DNA from: Eshraghiella crossota
GTDB taxonomy: Bacteria; Bacillota; Clostridia; Lachnospirales; Lachnospiraceae
Assembly: GCF_025148445.1 (NCBI RefSeq)
Contig: NZ_CP102270.1
Coordinates: 1,054,001-1,118,000, forward strand
DNA length: 64,000 nt
Direction of reading: 5' to 3'
Positions 50,152-57,792 of this stretch are shown piece by piece. How positions within the stretch are numbered: the first letter of the stretch is position 1; each line of letters starts with the position of its first letter. The translations under genes were made by a program, and so were the position numbers. The notes beneath the pieces are model-generated. The model worked only from the letters and a program-made list of their open reading frames with translations, made no database searches and was not told the DNA's origin.

Positions 50152-51387
50152 TTGGAAACAAGATATTTTTCAATGGATTATTTATTAAAAAAGGTATCAT
50201 TTGGAAAGTATAAAGATAAGTATACATTGATTGATATTTTTACTCATGATAATTCATATGCTTTATGGTTATTAAATAATTTTGAGTTTGCTCCGGGATT
50301 GAAAGGGATTTTAAGAGACTCACTCCACATAAAAGATAACACTAAAAGGGAAAAATTTTTGCTGGAAATATGGGAAAACTACAATTCAAATAAAATGAAT
50401 AAACCCCATAAGAAAAGAGAAAATAAAGTTAAAATATCAGAAAAAAACAGGCATTTAGACAAACCTTTACTTGAAAAAATCTTGCATGAGACCCAAACCG
50501 GAAAGGCAAAATGGATAATTGATTTTAAAAATCAAGAGAAAACAAGATATAAGACTTCAATTGCGGGATATGATATTGAGTTAACCAAAACGTGGATTAT
50601 GGAAAAAGAAACATGTAAAAAGAAAGAAAAATATCATCTTACATGCGTTCATAACGATATATGTTATGAAACCGGACATAATGAATCATTAGAAATAGCT
50701 TATTTGGTTGAAAGTAATGCTAAACCCTCAATAACGTGGTTTGAAAAAGAAGAAAATACTCTTATGCAGCAGTATAGCAATGTAGTTCATATCGGATGTG
50801 CTGACTTTATTGTCAGAACCAATATGTTCAAGTGTTTTAAACATCATAACGTAGAAGATATAGCGGCAGAGATTACCATTGTTGACAGAAAAGGCAATAT
50901 TATTCATCCTAAAGTACATGCTACTTATTGTAAGACATGTAATAAATATTTTATTCAACAAAGTACATATGAAGATTTAAAACATAGAGGAATTATTTTG
51001 CACAGAATTATTACAAATGAAGAATTTCAATCAGGAAGCTATTTAAATATATCGTATGATGATGGATTAGCAGAAGAAAGCATTTTACATCAGATGGGAT
51101 ATAATGTTGGAAAGACAGACAACCTTTCAGATTCGCAAAGATGGATTATCTTAGAGTGTATGGTAGATAATAATATAGCTTCAAAGGGTAAAATTGTAGC
51201 ATACTTAAATAGTTTTATTATGCGTAATGGAAATAAAAGTAATATGGAGGATTCAGTTGACAAATGGATATGTGATAGAAATCATATCCAAAACTATAAA
51301 ATCGATTCTGACCGCTGGGTTAAAGTAGGAAATTTAAGTATCAGTAAGTATAAAAAAAGTTCGACTCTACGAAGTAATGATTTATGA
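50152..51387 (+). CDS. Unrecognised protein with a zinc-knuckle motif, probable TTG start
   Basis: I do not recognise this family with confidence. The 411-aa protein has a middle part with a CxxC zinc knuckle (YCKTCNKYF) after a beta-rich segment and a C-terminal helical module (about 340-400) with RWIILECMVDNNIASKGKI and SVDKWICDRN, which recurs in unnamed proteins of related bacteria. GGAG (50137-50140) precedes TTG 50152; the frame upstream overlaps the VWA gene and has no ribosome site. Its stop lies inside the 46-bp repeat that starts the defence island. AT-richer than upstream genes. Confidence 0.65.
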   Translation: METRYFSMDYLLKKVSFGKYKDKYTLIDIFTHDNSYALWLLNNFEFAPGLKGILRDSLHIKDNTKREKFLLEIWENYNSNKMNKPHKKRENKVKISEKNRHLDKPLLEKILHETQTGKAKWIIDFKNQEKTRYKTSIAGYDIELTKTWIMEKETCKKKEKYHLTCVHNDICYETGHNESLEIAYLVESNAKPSITWFEKEENTLMQQYSNVVHIGCADFIVRTNMFKCFKHHNVEDIAAEITIVDRKGNIIHPKVHATYCKTCNKYFIQQSTYEDLKHRGIILHRIITNEEFQSGSYLNISYDDGLAEESILHQMGYNVGKTDNLSDSQRWIILECMVDNNIASKGKIVAYLNSFIMRNGNKSNMEDSVDKWICDRNHIQNYKIDSDRWVKVGNLSISKYKKSSTLRSNDL

Positions 51388-51424
51388 CTATATTGATAGA
51401 ATATTGAATTTATGCTAAAATAAA
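51379..51424 (+). repeat. 46-bp direct repeat, copy 1 (contains promoter)
   Basis: Matches 62797-62842 with a single mismatch (T at 51412, C at 62830). It includes the stop codon of the upstream gene and a promoter. The two copies lie 11.4 kb apart in the same orientation and bracket the defence island plus the block at 60.8-62.7 kb. Confidence 0.93.
51394..51422 (+). promoter_or_regulatory. Promoter of the Septu operon
   Basis: -35 TTGATA (51394-51399), 17-bp spacer, -10 TAAAAT (51417-51422). The transcript would run through the regulator remnant into ptuA. It lies wholly inside the repeated 46 bp. Confidence 0.75.
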
Positions 51425-51457
51425 CTCAATATGACTAAATTTTAAAGAGGTAGCATA

Positions 51458-51563
51458 TGCCGATATCATATAACGGATTTTGGAAAAAATATGTGATGAA
51501 TTGGACTGTGATTTCGGGGATATTATCCACTATGAAAAGAAAAATGAGGTGACAATCAAATGA
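51458..51563 (+). pseudogene. Internally deleted small XRE regulator
   Basis: The gene keeps its ribosome site (AAAGAGG), start codon and the typical first residues MPISYN, then continues in a different frame with the C-terminal part of a small XRE-type regulator (DLEKICDELDCDFGDIIHYE, frame 51471-51560). About 35 codons are missing between. The restored frame ends in a stop that overlaps the ptuA start as ATGA, so the intact gene was coupled to ptuA. Comparison with full-length homologues would confirm the deletion. Confidence 0.75.
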
Positions 51564-52876
51564 AGTTAAAAAATATTAAAATAGAAAACTACAGATGTTT
51601 TAAAAGAGCAGACATTGACTTTGACGAAAATATAACATTGATTGTCGGAAAGAATGGAGCCGGAAAGACGGCAATACTTGATGCCGTTGCTGTAGCAGTC
51701 AGTACATTTTTATTGGGGATTGACGGTGGAGTAAGCAGGGGAATTCTAAAAGATGATGCAAGATATGAGTTTTATGATTTTGATGGGACAATTGACTCAC
51801 AACACCAGTTTCCGGTGAGTATTGAAAGTACAGGTGATTGCTTAGATAAGCGTAATATTAAATGGATACGTTCTTTAAATTCAGAAAATAGTAATACAAC
51901 AATAAAGGATGCAAGAGAATTAACAAATATCTCGAAAGATGTACAGAGTAGGATTATGGCAGGAGATAGGACATTAGTTCTCCCTCTGGTATCTTATTAT
52001 GGAACAGGACGATTATATGCACAGAAAAAGGAAAAGAAGAATAAAAAATCATTGACTGAATTTAAACGTCAGGTTGGTTATGTAGATTGTATGGCGGCTG
52101 AGTCAAACGAGAAATTGATGCTTAATTGGTTTCAGATTCAGACATTAAAAAACCTTCAGGAACAGCAGAAGACAGGTGTGGTAGAGAAACCATTATTGTT
52201 AAAGACTGTAGAGAAAGCTATTTGCAAATGCTTTGAAAGAATTAGTGGTTCAAAAAATGCAGGAATGATATTTGACCTTGATACTCATAGATTAGTATTG
52301 GAGTATGAAACAGCAGATGGAAGTTTGCGAAAATTTGCAATGGATGAAATGAGCGATGGTTATAAAAATACACTTAGTATGATTGGGGACATTGCATATC
52401 GCATGGCGGTTTTAAATCCTATGCTTGGAGATAAGGTATTAGAACAAACACCCGGTGTGATTCTGATAGATGAAATTGATTTACATTTGCATCCACAATG
52501 GCAGCAGACGATTATAAGTGATTTAAACACCGTTTTTCCAAATGTGCAATTTATTGTCAGTTCCCATGCTCCGGCAGTAATTAATTCTGTTGCAAAAGAA
52601 AATATCAGAATCCTTGATAATGGAGAAGTCTATATGCCGGTGGCACAGACATATGGAAGAGATGCTAATTCTATACTAAGAGAGGTTATGAAGGTATCAG
52701 AACGTCCGATTGATATAACAAAACGTTTAGATATGTTCTATGCATGGATGGATGATAAGAAATATGATGAAGCAGATAAAGTTTTATCAGAAATTGAAGA
52801 TATAGTAGGAACAAGTGATCCGGATATTGCAGCAGCAAGAACATCATTGGATTTAGAAAAGATGCTGGGAGAATAG
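51560..52876 (+). CDS. ptuA: Septu defence ATPase PtuA
   Basis: An ABC/SMC-like ATPase of 438 aa (AAA_21 type). Walker A is VGKNGAGKTAIL (about 30-41), the ABC-like signature is EMSDGYKNT, Walker B is GVILIDEIDLHLHPQ and the H-switch is FIVSSHAPAV. Together with the following TIGR02646-type HNH gene, three bases later, this is the Septu pair; in the known systems the ATPase controls the nuclease PtuB, which cuts invading DNA. Retron Eco7/Ec78 uses the same pair, but no reverse transcriptase is present here. GAGGTGA precedes the ATG. Confidence 0.9.
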   Translation: MKLKNIKIENYRCFKRADIDFDENITLIVGKNGAGKTAILDAVAVAVSTFLLGIDGGVSRGILKDDARYEFYDFDGTIDSQHQFPVSIESTGDCLDKRNIKWIRSLNSENSNTTIKDARELTNISKDVQSRIMAGDRTLVLPLVSYYGTGRLYAQKKEKKNKKSLTEFKRQVGYVDCMAAESNEKLMLNWFQIQTLKNLQEQQKTGVVEKPLLLKTVEKAICKCFERISGSKNAGMIFDLDTHRLVLEYETADGSLRKFAMDEMSDGYKNTLSMIGDIAYRMAVLNPMLGDKVLEQTPGVILIDEIDLHLHPQWQQTIISDLNTVFPNVQFIVSSHAPAVINSVAKENIRILDNGEVYMPVAQTYGRDANSILREVMKVSERPIDITKRLDMFYAWMDDKKYDEADKVLSEIEDIVGTSDPDIAAARTSLDLEKMLGE

Positions 52877-52879
52877 TAT

Positions 52880-53557
52880 ATGATTGTTATAAAAAGAGGT
52901 AAAGAACCGAACAGTCTTTTACAATTCCGCAAACAAAATCCTAATGCGGATTATGAATCAGATACACCTTCAGATGTTCTTAAGGATGTCAGAGAACAGA
53001 TGTGGAGGGAACAAAAGCATTTATGTGCATATTGTATGAAAAAAATTGACAGCCCTGATCTTGTAAGAATTGAACATTGCAGACCAAGACATCCACATAA
53101 TGAAGTAGAACATGATAAAAAGGCAACATTAGATTTTAAATGGATGTTAGGTGTATGCTATGGAAACAGTCTGGTAAAAGGTGTGAAAATGGAAGATGAG
53201 ACCTGTGACGCACATAGAGGAAACACAGAACTTACAATCAATCCATTTGATGAAAAATCTGTAAGAAAGATTAAATATAAAGAGAATGGATACATATATT
53301 CAGACGATGAAAAAATTAACAAGGATGTTACAGAAACACTAAATCTGAACTGTCAGGCAATGTCTTTACCGCAGACCCGAAGGAGGGTTCTGCTGGCAGA
53401 AAAGAACAGAATTATGAAAAAGTGTAATGGAAAATCACATGATGCATTTATACGGGAATTAGAACGTACATATCAAAGTCTGGTGCAGGACCAAAATCTT
53501 ACACCATATTGTGGAATTATTATTTCATGGCTTGAAAGCAAATTGAAGATATCGTAA
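52880..53557 (+). CDS. ptuB: Septu HNH endonuclease PtuB
   Basis: A 225-aa HNH nuclease. The first half has the zinc/HNH signature: CAYC (Cys49, Cys52) and RIEHCRPR with the catalytic His66; a second Cys/His set (GVCYGNS, TCDAHRGN) follows, as in TIGR02646 proteins. It is encoded three bases after ptuA and is the effector of the pair. GC and codon use are like ptuA. No third gene is attached to the pair; the next gene is 63 bp away. Confidence 0.9.
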   Translation: MIVIKRGKEPNSLLQFRKQNPNADYESDTPSDVLKDVREQMWREQKHLCAYCMKKIDSPDLVRIEHCRPRHPHNEVEHDKKATLDFKWMLGVCYGNSLVKGVKMEDETCDAHRGNTELTINPFDEKSVRKIKYKENGYIYSDDEKINKDVTETLNLNCQAMSLPQTRRRVLLAEKNRIMKKCNGKSHDAFIRELERTYQSLVQDQNLTPYCGIIISWLESKLKIS

Positions 53558-53582
53558 ATACAATTATTGATTTGTAATTGAG

Positions 53583-53588
53583 TATAAT
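53583..53588 (+). promoter_or_regulatory. Possible -10 element before hsdM
   Basis: TATAAT lies 33 bp before the hsdM start, in the 63-bp gap after ptuB. No good -35 is found at 16-18 bp spacing, so its strength is uncertain. Confidence 0.4.
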
Positions 53589-53620
53589 ATTTGTGAAAAA
53601 TACAGTAGGAGATTTACATA

Positions 53621-55729
53621 ATGATAAATAGCAGCAAGATTGAAGAATTTTGGAATGATGCACCAATTGATGTGTCAACGGAGGTTAATTTTATATGGTC
53701 AATTGCAAATAAGTTAAGAGGACCATATCAAAGCGACAAATACAAAGATGTAATAATTCCTATGGTAATTATCAGACGTTTTGAATGTGCATTGGATGAT
53801 ACAAGAGAAGCTGTAGCAAAAAAATTCGAGGAAGTACCTTCATATCCGGCAAAGGCAATGTATAGAATTTCCGGATATCAATTTTATAATACAAGCAGAT
53901 TGACATTAGCGGAACTTGTAAACGATGCAGATCATCTTGCAGCAAATTTTAAATTTTACATCAAAAGTTTCTCAGCAAATATACAGGACATTATAAGAAA
54001 TCTTGATTTTGATAAACAAATTGATAAGATGGACAAACATAATAGACTTCTGTCGGTAGTAAAAGCATTTAGTGAGATAGATTTAAACCCAAATACTATT
54101 GATAATATGAAAATGGGATATATCTTTGAAGAACTTATTAGAAAATTTTCTGAAAATGCCGAAGCTGGTGATCATTACACAGGTAGAGATATTATAAAAG
54201 CAATGGTTTCAATTCTGCTTGCAGAGGGTTGTGACGATATATTTGATGATGGAAAAATTGTAACTATATTAGATCAAGCCGCTGGAACCGGCGGTATGCT
54301 CTCAACTGCAAACAATTATATTAAACGTTTTAATCCGACAGCAGATGTAAGATTATTTTCACAAGAAGTAAATCCAGAGTCTTATGCTATGTGTCTTGCA
54401 GAAATGCTTATTCGTGGACAAAATGCGGATAATATCAGATTACAAGACACAATGAAAGCAGATTGCTTTACAGATACAAAGATGAGATTTGTTATAGAAA
54501 ATCCGCCTTTTGGACAACCATGGGGCGGCAAGGATGCACCAGAAGGTGACGAAGAGGCAGTAAAAGCAGAAGTATTAAAGGGAACATCTGGAAGATTCCC
54601 AGCAGGAGCACCAAGTTCTGGAGATATGCAGTTATTGTTTATTCAGTCGGCAATAAATAAGATGGATGATGAATGTGGTAGAGCCGCTATTATTGAAAAT
54701 GGTTCACCTTTATTTAGTGGTGGTACATCATCTGGTGAATCACAGATCAGAAGATGGTTACTTGAAAATGACTATATAGAAGCAATTATCCAGTTAAGTA
54801 CAGATATGTTTTACAATACTGGAATTGCTACATATATTTGGGTACTTTCTAAAAATAAAAGAGCAGAAAGAAAAGGCAAAATACAGCTTATTGATGCATC
54901 AAGTTTTTCACACTCTTTAAGAAAAACATTGGGTAATAAACGAAAAGAGATTACACCAGAAGATAGAATTGAAATTACAAAGTTATATGCAGACTTTAAA
55001 GAAAATGAGCATTGCCAGATTTATGATAATACAGAATTTATCTATCGTGAATATGCGGTTATGCAACCACTTCAAAGAAGCTATGCAATAACAGAAGATA
55101 GAATAAATGCAATGCTTTCAAGTGGTGCGTTATCAACTCTCTATGATGAAGCAAAAGTTGATGAACTTGAAAACATGGATGAATTGACAGGTAAGGATAA
55201 AAATAAATTAGATAATTTTAAGAAAAATAAGCCTATATATGATGCTATTGTTGATGCTCTAAATAATGCTGTATCTGACAAGGTATATAAGAATCCAGAA
55301 ATATTTACACCAGTGGTAAATAATATTTTATCTGGAATTATTTCAGATGCAAAAGATTCAAAAAAGATTGCTGATAAAATTATAAAAGGTTTATCAGTAA
55401 TGGATAAAACAGCAGATATTCAAAAAGATAAAAAGGGCAATGTAATATATGATACAGAAACAAAAGATACAGAAATAGTACCATGGGAAACAAATATTGA
55501 TGATTATATGGCAAGTGAAGTATTACCACATGTACCGGATGCAAAAGCATTTTTTGAAGAAGATTTAGGCAAGAAAAATCCCGTAATAAAGACTGGTGCA
55601 GAAATACCATTCACAAGATATTTTTATAAATATCAAGCTCCAGCATCAAGTGATGAACTTGCTAAAAGATTCAATGAATTAGAGGCTTCCGTTGATTCAA
55701 GAATTAAGAAATTATTCGGAGGTAATTGA
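53621..55729 (+). CDS. hsdM: Type I restriction-modification methylase subunit
   Basis: HsdM is the adenine-N6 methyltransferase of a type I system. The 702-aa protein has the N-terminal helical domain (FIWSIANKLRGPYQ), the SAM-binding DQAAGTGGM, and the catalytic NPPF (about 293-296 in NPPFGQPWGG), then a long C-terminal part for HsdS contact. Larger than the E. coli enzyme (about 520 aa), as in many Firmicutes homologues. AGGAG precedes the ATG. The hsdS gene follows with a one-base gap. Confidence 0.95.
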   Translation: MINSSKIEEFWNDAPIDVSTEVNFIWSIANKLRGPYQSDKYKDVIIPMVIIRRFECALDDTREAVAKKFEEVPSYPAKAMYRISGYQFYNTSRLTLAELVNDADHLAANFKFYIKSFSANIQDIIRNLDFDKQIDKMDKHNRLLSVVKAFSEIDLNPNTIDNMKMGYIFEELIRKFSENAEAGDHYTGRDIIKAMVSILLAEGCDDIFDDGKIVTILDQAAGTGGMLSTANNYIKRFNPTADVRLFSQEVNPESYAMCLAEMLIRGQNADNIRLQDTMKADCFTDTKMRFVIENPPFGQPWGGKDAPEGDEEAVKAEVLKGTSGRFPAGAPSSGDMQLLFIQSAINKMDDECGRAAIIENGSPLFSGGTSSGESQIRRWLLENDYIEAIIQLSTDMFYNTGIATYIWVLSKNKRAERKGKIQLIDASSFSHSLRKTLGNKRKEITPEDRIEITKLYADFKENEHCQIYDNTEFIYREYAVMQPLQRSYAITEDRINAMLSSGALSTLYDEAKVDELENMDELTGKDKNKLDNFKKNKPIYDAIVDALNNAVSDKVYKNPEIFTPVVNNILSGIISDAKDSKKIADKIIKGLSVMDKTADIQKDKKGNVIYDTETKDTEIVPWETNIDDYMASEVLPHVPDAKAFFEEDLGKKNPVIKTGAEIPFTRYFYKYQAPASSDELAKRFNELEASVDSRIKKLFGGN

Positions 55730-55730
55730 T

Positions 55731-57017
55731 ATGGCAGAAATGAAAGATAGTGGAATTGAATGGGTTGGTAAAATTCCAGAAAATTGGAAAGTTTTAAAGA
55801 ATAAATATAATTTTGAGTTAAGTAAGGAAATAATTGGGACAAAATGGGTAGAAACGCAGTTGCTATCATTAACAAAATATGGAGTTAAAGCTATAAATGA
55901 TGGTGAACAAACAGGAAAAGTGCCTGAGTCATTGTCCACTTACCAAAAGGTTAATAAAGATGATATTGTAATGTGTTTGTTTGATTTAGACTGTTCGGCA
56001 GTATTTTCAGGAATAAGCAATTTCGATGGAATGATTTCACCAGCGTATAAATGTATTAGGTGTAAACCACATTTGTGTCCTCAATATGTTGATTATTATT
56101 TTAGAACTGTTTTTGTTGATAGAAAGTATAAAAGATATTCGAAGAATGTAAGATTTTCAATTTCGTCTGATGAGTTTATGAATTTACCTATTATTGTTCC
56201 GCCCATAGATATTCAAAAAAAAATAGCAGAATTTCTTAATTTTAAATGTTTTGAAATAGATACGCTTCACTCAGATATAGAAAAGCAAATAAAAACGCTT
56301 GAAGAATACAAAAAATCAATTATCACAGAAGCAGTAACAAAAGGATTAGATCCAGATGTTGAAATGAAGGATAGTGGGATTTCATACATTGGAAACATAC
56401 CAAAACATTGGAAAGTGACAAATCTAAAATATTTAGGGAAATGTCAAAATGGTATATCTAAAGGTGGAGAATATTTTGGAAATGGATTTCCGTTTGTTTC
56501 ATATGGTGATGTGTATAAAAATTATTCAATTCCTCAAAATGTTGATGGTTTAATTATGTCCACAAAAACAGAGCAAAATATTTACTCTGTTAAATATGGG
56601 GATGTTTTTTTTACAAGGACATCTGAGACAATAGAAGAAATAGGATTTGCATCAACATGTTTGAAAAGTATTGACAATTCAGTTTTTGCTGGATTTCTTA
56701 TTAGGTTTAGACCTACAAGCAGTGATTTAATACCAGAATTTTCTAAGTTTTATTTTAGAAGTAATATTCATAGAAAATTTTTTGTAAAAGAAATGAATTT
56801 AGTTACAAGAGCATCATTAAGTCAAAATTTGCTTGGAAGGTTGCCAGTATTACTTCCACCTTTATGTGAGCAACAGATGATTGCAAAAAATTTAGAAAAA
56901 AAATGTGCTGAAATAGATGGTGCTATTGAAGAAAAAAAAGAACAGTTAGAAACCCTTGAACAATACAAGAAGTCGCTTATATATGAGTATGTGACAGGAA
57001 AGAAGGAGGTCAAATAG
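55731..57017 (+). CDS. hsdS: Type I restriction-modification specificity subunit
   Basis: HsdS recognises the bipartite DNA target and holds two HsdM. The 428-aa protein has two target-recognition halves, each opening with the same motif (MKDSGIEWVGKIPENWKV at residue 4 and MKDSGISYIGNIPKHWKV at about 212) and each ending in a coiled-coil repeat (LEEYKKSIITE and LEQYKKSLIYE). Both halves look full length, so two half-sites are expected. ATG 55731 is eight bases after GGAGG; the longer frame is not used. It is followed two bases later by the TIR gene. Confidence 0.93.
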   Translation: MAEMKDSGIEWVGKIPENWKVLKNKYNFELSKEIIGTKWVETQLLSLTKYGVKAINDGEQTGKVPESLSTYQKVNKDDIVMCLFDLDCSAVFSGISNFDGMISPAYKCIRCKPHLCPQYVDYYFRTVFVDRKYKRYSKNVRFSISSDEFMNLPIIVPPIDIQKKIAEFLNFKCFEIDTLHSDIEKQIKTLEEYKKSIITEAVTKGLDPDVEMKDSGISYIGNIPKHWKVTNLKYLGKCQNGISKGGEYFGNGFPFVSYGDVYKNYSIPQNVDGLIMSTKTEQNIYSVKYGDVFFTRTSETIEEIGFASTCLKSIDNSVFAGFLIRFRPTSSDLIPEFSKFYFRSNIHRKFFVKEMNLVTRASLSQNLLGRLPVLLPPLCEQQMIAKNLEKKCAEIDGAIEEKKEQLETLEQYKKSLIYEYVTGKKEVK

Positions 57018-57019
57018 AT

Positions 57020-57778
57020 ATGGCATTTGAAGAAGAATTAAATGCACTTGTGCAACGAACAAAAGCAAATGACGAAAATCCGTCAAGAACAGCATCATAT
57101 GAAACAATTAATAGAACATTAAATGAAAATAAAAAAAGACATGAAGTTTGGATGAATGATGTCGATATTTTTTACAACAAATATTTAAAGGAGCATCCGC
57201 TTGGTCAAAAAATCGACACATGGTTGTTTCACAGAAAATATGATCAGTTAGTAGCGGCATTGGAAAGTATAAGTGAAGATAAAGATTTTATAAATAAAAT
57301 GAATGGTATATCAACTGTGGAGGTACCAAAATATAAAGCAAAAATGCTACCAGAATATGATGTGTTTATTTCTCATGCTAATGCAGACAAAGAAGCTTTT
57401 ATAGAAGAAATGTACAATTCGCTTAATAAATTAGGAGTTAAGATATTTTATGATAAAGAAACATTAGAATGGGGTGATAAATTTAAGGATAAGATTCTTG
57501 AAGGAACTAAAAAATCAGAATTTGCAATTATTGTTATATCAACAAATTTCTTTGGTAGAGAATGGACAGAAAGAGAACTATCAGAATTTTTGAATAGACA
57601 GAATCAGAACGGACAAAAATTGATACTTCCAATTTTACATAATATAACGATTGAACAGTTAAAAGAAAAATATCCATCAATAGCGGATATACAGGCGATT
57701 GATTCATCAAAATATACTTGTGATCAAATTGCGTTGTTATTTGCAAGACAGTTTATTAAAAGATTAAAAGCATATTAG
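57020..57778 (+). CDS. TIR-domain protein within the type I operon
   Basis: A 252-aa protein whose C-terminal half (about 112-252) is a TIR domain: YDVFISHANAD, VKIFYDKETLEWGDKF, IVISTNFFGREWTEREL with the probable catalytic Glu186, and the LILPILH strand. The first 110 residues are helical, charged and unlike any domain I know. Bacterial TIR domains of this kind often cleave NAD+ or make cyclic-ADP-ribose signals, but this activity is not shown here. It sits between hsdS and hsdR with gaps of 2 and 14 bp, so it is very probably made with the restriction complex. Confidence 0.9.
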   Translation: MAFEEELNALVQRTKANDENPSRTASYETINRTLNENKKRHEVWMNDVDIFYNKYLKEHPLGQKIDTWLFHRKYDQLVAALESISEDKDFINKMNGISTVEVPKYKAKMLPEYDVFISHANADKEAFIEEMYNSLNKLGVKIFYDKETLEWGDKFKDKILEGTKKSEFAIIVISTNFFGREWTERELSEFLNRQNQNGQKLILPILHNITIEQLKEKYPSIADIQAIDSSKYTCDQIALLFARQFIKRLKAY

Positions 57779-57792
57779 TGGAGGAAGTACAA

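Noticed and set aside
51560-53557. Retron with PtuAB effectors
   Set aside because: No reverse transcriptase gene or msr-msd-like structure within the window.
55731-57017. Phase-variable HsdS with inverted repeats
   Set aside because: The two similar halves are direct repeats, and there is no second hsdS gene or recombinase nearby.
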